64,000 bases of DNA from Flaccisagitta enflata (Eukaryota > Chaetognatha > Sagittoidea > Aphragmophora), in NCBI GenBank assembly GCA_965153355.1, contig OZ231126.1, positions 95,046,001 through 95,110,000 on the forward strand, read 5' to 3'. A model generated the notes under the pieces. That model was not told where the DNA came from, ran no database searches, and saw only the letters and a program-made list of their open reading frames with translations. Positions 22,355-32,771 of the stretch are shown here, in pieces; the first letter of the stretch is position 1, and each line of letters opens with the position of its first letter. The translations under genes were made by a program, and so were the position numbers.

Positions 22355-22800
22355 CCAGGCTCCCTCTCCAGTCACATCTGGCTTCCGGCTCCTTTCCTCC
22401 TGGCACCTCTTACCATTCCTCTCTACCTAATTCCCGCCTCTTCCGCAACTTCCGCTTACCTTATACTACCAATCTTCAACCTCTCCCACTCTCCATCTCT
22501 CCAATTCTCCTGCCACTCCCAGTCTTCCCCACTCCTGCTCTCCCGCTATCCCGCCAGTCCCGCTATCCCGCCAATCCCGCTCCTCCCGCTCCTCTTCCTC
22601 CCGCAACTCCCACTCCGGAAACTCCAGCTCCGGCAACTCCCGCTCCTCCCGCTCCCGCTCCCGCAACTCCCGCTCCTCCCGCTCCCGCAACTCCCGCTCC
22701 TCCCGCTCCCGCAACTCCCGCCCTCCCGCTTCCCAACTCCCGCTTCTTCCGCTCCTGCCTGCACCTGAACCCCTGCTTCCAACTCCTGCCCTGCATTTCC
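22355..22800. repeat. C-rich imperfect array (CTCCCGCTCCCGCAA)
   Basis: Imperfect 6-15-bp units of CTCCCGC, CTCCTCCCG and CTCCCGCAA. It is the complement in kind of the array at 25,680-26,450. Apparent Pro/Ala/Leu and Gly/Arg/Glu proteins on either strand are composition artefacts. Confidence 0.9.
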
Positions 22801-22814
22801 GCTTCCCAAACTTT

Positions 22815-22977
22815 TGTAAAATAAAAAGAGAAAGAAAAAAAAGAAGAAAATGAGAAACGACGAAAAAGAGAAAAAAGACAAAGAAACAAACAGAGAGAAC
22901 AAGGAAAATAGGAAGAGAGAGTGGATTAGGTGAAGGACGAAAGATGGAAATGATGAAAGAAAGAAAACAATGAAACG
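22815..22977. repeat. Purine-rich GA/AAAG tract
   Basis: Irregular AAAGAGAAAGAAAAAAAG-type sequence with no clean period. Confidence 0.75.
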
Positions 22978-23163
22978 AAACAAGGCCGGATACACGGCTA
23001 CCCTAGTCGCGTGCAGGTGGGCAGGGGCCCTTATTGAGGTCACTTCATCATTAAGGCAGGTGCAGGAGGCCAGAGACTGCAAAAACCAAAAAGAGTAAGT
23101 GTGATTGACGGACGGACCAACGGACGGACCGACAAAGGTGTAGAGTCATGCTAGCATGCAACC
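22978..23163. mobile_element. Family A element
   Basis: AACAAGGCCGGATACACGG, then TAGTCGCGTGCAGGTGGGCA. The right end GGACGGACCGACAAAGG leads to GAGTCATGCTAGCATGCAAC; here the hairpin has become CATGCTAGCATG, still a palindrome though its sequence changed. Confidence 0.75.
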
Positions 23164-23218
23164 AAAAAAGAGAGAAAGGAAGACATAAAAAAAAGAAGGG
23201 AAACGGGAAAAAAACTAA

Positions 23219-23386
23219 AAGTAGAAATAGAAAACAGAAAGAAAGAAAGAATGAAAGAAAAAAAGAAAAAAAGAAAGAAAGAAAAAAAGAAAAAAAGAAA
23301 AAAAGAAAAAAAGAAAAAAAGAAAAAAAGAAAAAAAGAAAAAAAGAAAAAAAGAAGAAAAGAAGAAAAGAAGAAAAGAAAATTGGA

Positions 23387-23418
<32 letters not shown>

Positions 23419-23466
23419 AAAAAAGAAAGAAAGAAAGAAAGAAAGAAAGAAACAAACAAACAAACG
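23219..23466. repeat. (GAAAAAAA)n/(GAAA)n array
   Basis: GAAAAAAA units in the left half, GAAA units in the right half, ending (CAAA)n. Confidence 0.95.
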
Positions 23467-23653
23467 AAAATCAAAGGAAAGATGAGGTAATGGATGTAAG
23501 AAAGGGTATGCAGAGAGAGAAAGGAAAACAAAGAAATTTAGTCATTTCGTGAGAATTGAAGATACATGGCGTTGAAGTTCCCTCATGGTGTCAATCTTTC
23601 ACCACTAGAAATTTTAGAATTTCTGGGGTAGACGTGTATCCGGCCGTGTTATT

Positions 23654-23849
23654 TAGTCGCGTGCTACGCAAATCTACACCCCGCTTTGTCCATTGGTCGA
23701 TCAGAGTCTGTAAGTCTGTCGTTCACATTTTACTTTTTTATGAATCTTATAATATGACTTCACTGCCCCTGCCCAAATGGCCTCGTGGCCTCAAATATGG
23801 CCCCTGCCCACCCGCACACGACTGGAGTAGTGATGTATCCGGCCTTGTT
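23654..23849. mobile_element. Family A element, reverse
   Basis: TAGTCGCGTGCTACGC..CACCCCGCTTTGTCC starts it, and CTGCCCACCCGCACACGACT..ATGTATCCGGCCTTGTT ends it. A solitary GTATCCGGCCGTG just outside (23,637-23,649) is the end of another copy. Confidence 0.72.
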
Positions 23850-23909
23850 TGGTTTAGAAATGGCATTCGTTTGAGTGAAGACATGGTCCATTTGAGTTTC
23901 GAATCGCTA

Positions 23910-24414
23910 AGTAACAAGTGACGCGGGTTCACAATATTGTTGCGGATGGGTGGGCAGGGGCATCCACCATCCACACTCCAAACCCAACTCCATAAACAAA
24001 CATGCTTAAAAAGTATCCAGAATGCTCATTTTTTTACTTTTTGACTCAGGGGTGTATAAAATTGAGTCACTTTTGATTCCCCCCTTTGATTTTCTTCCCA
24101 TAAGACGTATCATACTTCAAAATCTATAATTTTCTTCCTATAAGCCAGTGAAACAAGCCAGAGGTGCGTTTGAATATCAGAATTCATGCTTTAATAATCA
24201 GTGATTTGAGATCAGTACTGTTATGTATATTTTCCCAAATTTTCTTTTTTTTTCTTTTTTCTTTTATTTCCTTCCCATCTCCAAACTTACCAGAGGGGAC
24301 TCAATTATATACAGGCCGGTAATTTGACTCGATCACCTCTATGGACCAATGAACAGACTGACCCAAGGGTAGACAGACGGACAAAGCCTCTTATAGAGAT
24401 GCGTGTCGGCAACC
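23910..24414. mobile_element. Family A element, ~500 bp, diverged
   Basis: GACGCGGGTTCACAATATTG, then GCGGATGGGTGGGCAGGGG. The right end is GACAGACGGACAAAGCC..GAGATGCGTGTCGGCAAC. The interior includes TTTGATTCCCCCCTTTGATT wording shared with 6,500-6,545. Confidence 0.5.
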
Positions 24415-24782
24415 AAAAACATTTTAGGGGCAATAATATAGTGCTTCTCTTTGCACTCTTTCTCTTCTAAACCGTATGAGATACATACCAAGGATTGATC
24501 TAGATTGAAAGATTTTAAAAAAATGTTTTAAATTGTCTCTTGTTAAAAAATCAAAATTATCTTCTTTATCCGTTATCAATTAAATGGGTGTCTTTTATTC
24601 TTATCCAAGTGATACATAAAGATGCGTCAAGTTTTCAATATGACAAGAGAAATACGGACAAACTGAAAAACAAACCGCTCTTTTCCAGATATAACAGTCA
24701 AAGCAGCTTCATAAAACATGTTTTTATCATTCATTACTGTAAAAGATCTCGCCGTGGCCGAAAAATGCTGCGAGAGACACAA

Positions 24783-24786
<4 letters not shown>

Positions 24787-24859
<73 letters not shown>
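24787..24859. repeat. (GT)n microsatellite
   Basis: About 36 pure GT units. The DNA around it (24,415-25,050) shows no other feature. Confidence 0.97.
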
Positions 24860-24862
<3 letters not shown>

Positions 24863-25057
24863 ATATATGAATTTGGAAATTGACAAATAATAATCGATTT
24901 ATTTTGTTGTTTTTTTTTTTTTGCGTCTGAAAAAAATTGTGGATATGATTATCAACCAGCCTTCTCCGCCCTGAAATACGTAGTTGTTTACTGTAAACTC
25001 AAAGGCAATCGTCTAAAAAGACTTAAAAAGATGAACTCAATGTCGCGATAGTAACGT

Positions 25058-25069
25058 CACTTGTTGTAG

Positions 25070-25118
<49 letters not shown>

Positions 25119-25500
25119 CAGACTCGGAATTTTTCAGAGCGGATCGCGCCGTCATTGACGTCATCACCGTCATCACCGTCATCACCGTCATCGCCATCAT
25201 AGATGAAGATCATCGATGATCGATCCGCCTTCAGAGAGAGCCCGACATTGAAACATGGCAGTAACATCACGTTGTTGTTGTTGTTGTTGTTGTTGTTGCT
25301 GTTGTTGTTGTTGTTGCTGTTGTTGTTGTTGTTGCTGTTGTTGTTGTTAAGCATGTTGTTGTCATGATGAATAACTTTCAATAGTCGGGCTCTCTCTCAA
25401 GGCGATTATCTATTATCGCTGATCTTTATCGATGATGGCGATGATGGTGATAACGGCAATGACGGCGCAATTCGCTGTGACAACTCCCAAGTCTGTAAAC
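25058..25500. repeat. Inverted repeat with TTG arrays outside and in the loop
   Basis: Arms 25,116-25,255 and 25,376-25,500 are inverted copies (GTTTACAGACTCGGAATT / CCCAAGTCTGTAAAC; GTCATCACCGTCATCACC / GATGATGGTGATAACGG; AGAGAGAGCCCGACATTGAAA / TTTCAATAGTCGGGCTCTCT). The loop is (TTG)n with CTG steps (25,272-25,350). A second TTG run (25,062-25,115) lies outside the left arm. The left arm carries TGACGTCA at 25,156-25,163, a CREB-type site. Confidence 0.85.
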
Positions 25501-25679
25501 ATTTTCCATTGTTCTGATTCGGGACATGGAACTCGGATCGAGGGATCGAAGGATACTAGTCTAAACTAGATGCTAAATATGAGTGAGGTAATGTTAACTT
25601 GTAATTAGATTTTGTCGCTGATGGTTGTAGCAAGAAACAGAGGCGGGGATGGAACAGGCGGAGGTGGTGGGAGAGGAGT

Positions 25680-26450
25680 AAGCGGGAGTGGGGGAAGTTG
25701 AGGCAGAGGGCGTGGGGGGCGGAAGTCACAGAAGCGGGAGTTGGGGGTGGCTAAAGCGGGAGTGGGAGTACCGGAGCAGGAGTTTCTGGAGCGGGAGGAG
25801 CGGGAAGTACCAGAGTAAGAGGAGGAGGAGGAGCGGGAGTTGCGGGAGCGGGAGTTGCTGGAGTGGGTGTTGTGGGTGCGGGAGGAGGGAGCGGGAGGAG
25901 CGGGAGAGCGAGGAGCAGTGGAGTTAGCGGGTTGCAGGAGCGGGAGGAGCGGGAGCGGAAGGAGCAGAAGGTAAAGGAGCTAGAGGAGGAGCAGGAGCGG
26001 GGGTTGTGGGAGCGGGAGGAGCAGGAGAGGAGTGCAGTAGCGGGAGCGGGATAAGGAGGAGAGAAGTGGAAGGAGCGGGAGCGGGAGGGCGGGAGGAGCG
26101 GTCAGAGGGAGGAGCGGGAGCGGGAGGAGCAGGAAGGGAGTTGCAGGAGCGGGACTTGCAGGAGCGGGAGGAGCGGGAGCGGGAGGAGCAGAAGGTAAAG
26201 GAGCTAGAGGAGGAGCAGGAGCGGGAGTTACGGGAGCGGGAGGAGCGGGAGAGGAAGGAGCAGAAGGTAAAGGAGCTAGAGGAGGAGCAGGAGCGGGAGT
26301 TATGGGAGCGGGAGGAGCGGGAGAGGGAGGAGCAGAAGTGGGAGGAGCGGAAGCGGGAGGAGCGGGAGGTACTGGAGCAAGAGGAGCAGGAGGAGCAGGA
26401 GCAGGAGTTACGGAAGCGGGAGTTGTGACTGCGGGAGGGAGCAGTAAGGG
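25680..26450. repeat. G-rich imperfect array (GGGAGGAGCGGGAGC)
   Basis: Units of GGGAGGAGC and GGGAGTTGC, with a longer ~114-bp repeat (AGAAGGTAAAGGAGCTAGAG) seen at 25,967, 26,190 and 26,263. The Glu/Arg-rich frame to 26,428 is an artefact of the repeat. Confidence 0.9.
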
Positions 26451-26599
26451 AATAAGCTAAGCAGGAGCCGCGGGAGAGGAACTAGCGGGAGCTGGAGTAG
26501 TGCTGAAGCAGATAAAAGTGTCTTGGCTGGATTTGGGCTGGATTTGGGCTGGATTTGGGCTGGCCACAGGCTGTCCATACCTCGATTTTTACTGGGATA

Positions 26600-26720
26600 A
26601 ATGAATAAATATTTGATGTGAGGATGCAAATACAAGAAAGCATGTCAGTAAGCAAAGTTGGTTGTCTGGTTGAGTGATTTTGAGCATTTCAGCTCATCTA
26701 GCTCATTTGGCTCAGTTCTA
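26600..26720. repeat. Third copy of the ~110-bp dispersed repeat
   Basis: GATGCAAATACAAGAAAGCATG..GAGCATTTCAGCTCATCTAGCTC, the same orientation as 22,005-22,262. From 26,721 to 27,117 there is single-copy DNA, including a G-run at 26,864. Confidence 0.65.
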
Positions 26721-27117
26721 TCTTTCTCTGATTTTCAATGCAATCAATGTATACAATTGCTTTTGATTTGATCTAACCAATAAAAAGATTTGCAGTGACT
26801 AGACATAAAAGTGACCAATGCTTATGACTTTTTTCCTCACGGCGACAGCCGCCATTACTGGTATGGGGGGGGGGGAAAGTTTGATCATGAACTCGCGATA
26901 TTATGTGGTAAATCTCGGGCCCAGTTCATTTAATCTTTTCCCCTGTTTCCGTCAAACTGTTCCCAAGTCTTTGTCAGTCTATTCAGTCTGTTTTCCTCCC
27001 ACTCTATCGGCTCCATCTCGTTGTCAAGACAATTTCCCCCCTCTCTCTCTGTCAGTGGGTCCATTAGTTGGTCTGTCAATTGGTATGTCCGTCCATCGGT
27101 TGGTCCATCCAAGGTCT

Positions 27118-27118
27118 T

Positions 27119-27180
<62 letters not shown>

Positions 27181-27207
27181 TCTCTCACATTCTCTTTTTC
27201 TGCGCAG
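27118..27207 (+). promoter_or_regulatory. CT tract and splice acceptor before the MSRRKQ exon
   Basis: A (CT)n run from 27,121 to 27,186 continues as CACATTCTCTTTTTCTGCGCAG. This is a near-ideal polypyrimidine tract plus AG acceptor ending at 27,207. If the acceptor is used, a microsatellite supplies the splicing signal. Alternatively the tract is part of a promoter and the TSS lies in or near it. Confidence 0.45.
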
Positions 27208-27413
27208 CCCCAGCGCGATCGAAAGAACGACGAGAAACGACTTTTTCCGCTATTTTAATTTTCAAGTCCTCTTCCTCAAACAACTCATAGTTCGTTTTTC
27301 CCTTGTGGGACATCAGAAATTTATTGATCTTATTTGGGGAATAGCAGTATCAAAGAATTAACGTACAGGATTAAGAAATAATAATCATCAACCAAGCAAA
27401 TACTTAACGCATC
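27208..27413 (+). other. 5' UTR of the MSRRKQ gene
   Basis: The sequence between the acceptor AG and the ATG contains an in-frame TAA at 27,405-27,407, three codons before the ATG, so translation cannot start upstream in this frame. The start context CGCATCATGT has A at -3. The left boundary depends on whether the acceptor or a local TSS is used. Confidence 0.5.
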
Positions 27414-27459
27414 ATGTCTCGTCGTAAACAACAGAAGCCGATGCATCATTTCGTTCAAG
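27414..27459 (+). CDS. First coding exon of a NuRD-recruiting zinc-finger repressor (SALL/BCL11/FOG type)
   Basis: Fifteen codons, MSRRKQQKPMHHFVQ, plus one base, then AAG|GTGAGT, a near-consensus donor (intron phase 1). SALL/Spalt, BCL11 and ZFPM/FOG transcription factors begin with an MSRRKQxxP-type motif at residue 1 that binds RBBP4/7 and brings the NuRD deacetylase complex; in these nuclear proteins it is encoded in a short first exon. The KPxH wording favours SALL or BCL11 over FOG. The start is fixed by the upstream in-frame stop and the motif itself. No C2H2 zinc-finger exon was found downstream on the + strand within the window, so the family member cannot be decided. The gene is partial here. 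Confidence 0.8.
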
Positions 27460-27852
27460 GTGAGTTAGAAATATTGCAAATGAATAAGAGTAATAAAATC
27501 AGATATTTCATATCGCTGCGGCCTCAGTATTTGTTATTTTGAAGTCTGAGCAGCAGTTGGGCCCACAACAGAGAGGGTTAGAGATCACTAAAACAGAAGA
27601 TTGCAACGATTGGAAAAAATTGATCAGTTTTTTTACCAAAACCGTTGAAAAATGCCGAAGTATTGCAATAAAATGCATTAATGCATAACTATTCGGCTGG
27701 TGGCCCGGTTGGGCCGCTTAGGTGGTAGGCCAGTTTGTCTGGTTAGCATCCTGAAATCATCATAAAACATCCTCACAGGACTTGTTTCCTTTTCGCACCC
27801 CCACAGCTCGTTTCAACCATATTGGGGAAAAACTGCCACAGATATCCTTCTT

Positions 27853-28010
27853 GGGCAGCGGCTCTAAAGAGAGGATAATTTCCAAATGTCCATTCATCTG
27901 TTTATCTGCTCTCAAAGCTAAAATCAACCCTCCTTAGCGTTGAATCAATTTGGTTAGATCTGAAATCACTCAGGCCTAAACAAGTCCTCATGCACCTAAA
28001 TCAACCAAAA
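27853..28010. mobile_element. Family B remnant
   Basis: GGGCAGCGGCTCTAAAGAG is followed by (TCCATTCATCTG) and a few decayed units (CTAAAATCAACCCTCC). It lies in the presumed first intron. Confidence 0.5.
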
Positions 28011-28012
28011 AA

Positions 28013-28061
28013 AAGCTTCAAAATTGCAGTCTCCGACTGGGGACTGCAATTATTGAAGCTT
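28013..28061. other. 49-bp hairpin
   Basis: AAGCTTCAAAATTGCAGTC and GACTGCAATTATTGAAGCTT form a ~19-bp stem with one bulge/mismatch around a 10-base loop TCCGACTGGG. It is too short for a normal pre-miRNA but unusually regular. Confidence 0.6.
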
Positions 28062-28104
28062 TCTCGTTGCGTAAACGTGACTCAAGAAGATACACAACAA
28101 AAAA

Positions 28105-28265
28105 GAAAAGCAAAAAAAAAAAAAAAAAAAAAAAAGATCTGAAAAAAAACTTTAAAATTTCAAAAAAGAATTTCCAAAAAAATTACAAAATAAAAATTTT
28201 TGTTCAAAAATTTTTTTTCCAAAAAATTGTTTCAAAATAATCAAAATTTTCAATTTTTTTTTCAA
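28105..28265. repeat. Poly-A / A-T low complexity
   Basis: A run of about 21 A at 28,113-28,134, then alternating A- and T-blocks (CAAAAATTTTTTTTCC) that abut the 19-bp array. Confidence 0.85.
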
Positions 28266-31200
28266 AGTTGAAGATGATGACGTTTAAAGATGATGACAGT
28301 GATTAAAGATGATGACAGTATTGGAAGATGATGACAGAAGTTGAAGATGATGACAGAAGTTGAAGATGATGACAGTAACTGATGATTATGACAGTAGCTG
28401 AAGATGATGACAGTAGCTGAAGATGATGACAGTAGCTGAAGATGATGACACCAGTTGAAGATGAGGACACCAGTTGAAGATGAGGACACCAGTTGAAAAT
28501 GAGGACACTAGTTGAAGATGAGGACACTAGTTGAAGATGAGGACACTAGTTGAAGATGAGGACACTAGTTGAAGATGAGGACACTAGTTGAAGATGAGGA
28601 CACTAGTTGAAGATGAGGACACTAGTTGAAGATGAGGACACTAGTTGAAGATGAGGACACTAGTTGAAGGTGAGGACACTAGTTGAAGATGAGGACACTA
28701 GTTGAAGATGAGGACACTAGTTGAAGGTGAGGACACTAGTTGAAGATGATGACACTAGTTGAAGATGATGACACTAGTTGAAGATGATGACACTAGTTGA
28801 AGATGATGACACTAGTTGAAGATGATGACACTAGTTGAAGATGATGACACTAGTTGAAGATGATGACACTAGTTGAAGATGATGACACTAGTTGAAGATG
28901 ATGACACTAGTTGAAGATGATGACACTAGTTGAAGATGATGACACTAGTTGAAGATGATGACACTAGTTGAAGATGAGGACACTAGTTGAAGATGAGGAC
29001 ACTAGTTGAAGATGAGGACACTAGTTGAAGATGAGGACACTAGTTGAAGATGAGGACACTAGTTGAAGATAAGGACACTAGTTGAAGATGAGGACACTAG
29101 TTGAAGATGAGGACACTAGTTGAAGATGAGGACACTAGTTGAAGATGAGGACACTAGTTGAAGATGAGGACACTAGTTGAAGATGAGGACACTAGTTGAA
29201 GATGAGGACACTAGTTGAAGATGAGGACACTAGGTGAAGATGAGGACACTAGTTGAAGATGAGGACACTAGTTGAAGATGAGGACACTAGTTGAAGATGA
29301 GGACACTAGTTGAAGATGAGGACACTAGTTGAAGATGAGGACACTAGTTGAAGATGAGGACACTAGTTGAAGATGAGGACACTAGTTGAAGATGAGGACA
29401 CTAGTTGAAGATGAGGACACTAGTTGAAGATGAGGACACTAGTTGAAGATGAGGACACTAGTTGAAGATGAGGACACTAGTTGAAGATGAGGACACTAGT
29501 TGAAGATGAGGACACTAGTTGAAGATGAGGACAGTAGTTGAAGATAATGACAGTAGTTGAAGATAATGACAGTAGTTGAAGATAATGACAGTAGTTGAAG
29601 ATAATGACAGTAGTTGAAGATAATGACAGTAGTTGAAGATAATGACAGTAGTTGAAGATAATGACAGTAGTTGAAGATAATGACAGTAGTTGAAGATAAT
29701 GACACTAGTTGAAGATGATGACACTAGTTGAAGATGATGACACTAGTTGAAGATGAGGACACTAGTTGAAGATGAGGACACTAGTTGAAGATGAGGACAC
29801 TAGTTGAAGGTGAGGACACTAGTTGAAGATGATGACACTAGTTGAAGATGATGACACTAGTTGAAGATGATGACACTAGTTGAAGATGATGACACTAGTT
29901 GAAGATGATGACACTAGTTGAAGATGATGACACTAGTTGAAGATGATGACACTAGTTGAAGATGATGACACTAGTTGAAGATGATGACACTAGTTGAAGA
30001 TGATGACACTAGTTGAAGATGATGACACTAGTTGAAGATGAGGACACTAGTTGAAGATGAGGACACTAGTTGAAGATGATGACACTAGTTGAAGATGAGA
30101 CACTAGTTGAAGATGAGGACACTAGTTGAAGATGAGGACACTAGTTGAAGATGAGGACTAGTTGAAGATGAGGACACTAGTTGAAGATGAGGACACTAGT
30201 TGAAGATGAGGACACTAGTTGAAGATGAGGACACTAGTTGAAGATGAGGACACTAGTTGAAGATGAGGACACTAATTGAAGAATGAGGACACTAGTTGAA
30301 GATGAGACACTAATTAAAGATGAGGACACTAATTGAAGATGATGACACTAGTTGAATGAGGACACTAGTTGAAGATGAGGACACTAGTTGAAGATGAGGA
30401 CACTAGTTGAAGATGAGGACACTAGTTGAAGATGAGGACACTAGTTGAAGATGAGGACACTAGTTGAAGATGAGGACACTAATTGAAGAAGAGGACACTA
30501 GTTGAAGATGAGGACACTAGTTGAAGATGAGGACACTAGTTGAAGATGAGGACACTAGTTGAAGATGATGACATAGTTGAAGATGAGACACTAGTTGAAG
30601 ATGAGGACAGAAGTTGAAGATGAGGACACTAGTTGAAGATGAGGACACTAGCTGAAGATGAGGACACTAGTTGAAGATGAGGACACTAGTTGAAGATGAG
30701 GACACTAGTTGAAGATGAGGACACTAGTTGAAGATGAGGACACTAGTTGAAGATGAGGACACTAGTTGAAGATGAGGACACTAGTTGAAGATGAGGACAC
30801 TAGTTGAAGATGAGGACACTAGTTGAAGATGAGGACACTAGTTGAAGATGAGGACACTAGTTGAAGATGAGGACACTAGTTGAAGATGAGGACACTAGTT
30901 GGAGATGAGGACACTAGTTGAAGATGAGGACACTAGTTGAAGATGAGGACACTAGTTGAAGATGAGGACACTAGTTGAAGATGAGGACAGTAGTTGAAGA
31001 TAATGACAGTAGTTGAAGATAATGACAGTAGTTGAAGATAATGACAGTAGTTGAAGATAATGACAGTAGTTGAAGATAATGACAGTAGTTGAAGATAATG
31101 ACAGTAGTTGAAGATAATGACAGTAGTTGAAGATAATGACAGTAGTTGAAGATAATGACAGTAGTTGAAGATAATGACAGTAGTTGAAGATAATGACAGT

Positions 31201-31515
31201 AGTTGAAGATAATGACAGTAGTTGAAGATGATGACAGTAGTTGAAGATAATGACAGTAATTGAAGATAATGACAGTAGTTGAAGATAATGACAGTAGTTG
31301 AAGATAATGACAGTAGTTGAAGATGATGACAGTAGTTGAAGATAATGACAGTAGTTGAAGATAATGACAGTAGTTGAAGATAATGACAGTAGTTGAAGAT
31401 AATGACAGTAGTTGAAGATAATGACAGTAGTTGAAGATAATGACAGTAGTTGAAGATAATGACAGTTGTTGAAGATAATGACAGTAGTTGAAGATAATGA
31501 CAGTAGTTGAAGATG
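28266..31515. repeat. 19-bp minisatellite (TTGAAGATGAGGACACTAG)n, ~170 units
   Basis: There are three main unit types, in blocks: GAGGACACTAG, GATGACACTAG, and GATAATGACAGTAG (29,530-29,700 and 30,980-31,515). The marker variant GAAGGTGAGGAC precedes a GATGAC block at 28,721 and again at 29,804, exactly 1,083 bp (57 units) apart, showing a higher-order duplication. Small indels cluster at 30,090-30,600. The minus-strand 221-codon frame is this repeat read through 19-residue cycles, not a gene. Confidence 0.97.
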
Positions 31516-31640
31516 AACCTTGAAATCCATAATGGCAAGCCTAAAGAAAAGAAATCAGAATGTAATGAATGAGCAAGTAAAAAAATTATCGACACCAATC
31601 TTCTATATGGAGTTGGACAACATCACTTCATAACAAAAAA

Positions 31641-32110
31641 TAAGCTAATATCTTATAAACCAGACTTCAGATTTCATTCGAAATTTAGCAGGGGTTATTT
31701 ATTTACTACCCTCTACTTGTGTACCAAATTAGAAAAAAATTCACATGCCTTTACTACCCTTTGCCTATGTAAATTGCCTAAGTCCTAGCAACATACTACT
31801 ACATAAATAAGCTAATATCTCATAAACCAGACTTCAGATTTAATTCGAATTTTGCAGGGGTTGTTTATTTACTACCCTCTACTTGTATACCAAATCTAAA
31901 AAGAAATCATAAACCTTTACTACCCTCTACCTATGTAAACCACCTTTGTCCCAGCTAAATATTACTACAAAAATGATAGGCAAAGGGTAGTAAAAGTTTA
32001 TGAATTTTTCTGAAAATTGGTACACAAGCTCCCATTGACATAATAATAACACTGGTAAAATTTCATGAACTTCTGAAGTCTAGATCCAAAGATATGAGGT
32101 CTCAAACGCA
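31641..32110. repeat. 167-bp tandem pair plus inverted third copy
   Basis: TAAGCTAATATCTTATAAAC begins a unit at 31,641 and again at 31,808, with CAGACTTCAGATTT and ACTACCCTCTACTTGT inside. From about 31,970 an inverted copy follows (GGCAAAGGGTAGTAAAAGTT, TTGGTACACAAG, TCTGAAGTCTAGATCC). The whole can fold. From 32,111 to 32,626 is single-copy DNA with no gene seen. Confidence 0.75.
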
Positions 32111-32771
32111 CTCACCCACTCACTCACCCACAGACTACTACAAACAGGCTACTTTATAGTCACCGAGGAAAACTGTTTGTCGGGGACAAAAAAACTCGAC
32201 TTACATTCTATCTCTAAAATCGCTCTACTGGATCAGATCCGAGATCCTTAACTTAACTAAAAAATATTTCTGTTCCGGATCCGGTTCTTAAGATGAAATT
32301 AAAGACAATGATAACCAGAACCTTGTGAATTGACATAGCTGACCCTGTTCCGCGATTGAAGATCCCTGTTCCGTTAATGACAGTCCAAATGCGTTGTAGG
32401 CTCTGGCAGCATAATATTCTGCTGCACACTGCCAGGGTTATGAAACAACATTTACTTTCCTTACGGCAGTAACGCATGTTAGTATCATTGCCCACAGTTA
32501 ACTTATGAAAAGCTTCTTCTCAGTTATGTAGCTGTGAACACCAATTTCCCGAGATCATTTTTCATAAGAAACCACGTGTGTTGATCTGAATGCCCATACC
32601 TGATCATCAAAATGAACAATGCAACTGGCTAGCAGACATTCTGTTATGCCCCCATATTCATAGGGGAAGGCCGGTTCGCAATTAAATTAGTACTTTATTG
32701 TATTAAAAAGCAATTTCAGGTCTTGTTAAGGATTTTCTACCCTCCTTAGATTAACGGTTTGGGTTTTACTA

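Noticed and set aside
30933-31598. 221-codon minus-strand frame with a 19-residue repeat
   Set aside because: Generated by the 19-bp minisatellite (19 codons = 3 units); parallel frames are open and there are no gene signals.
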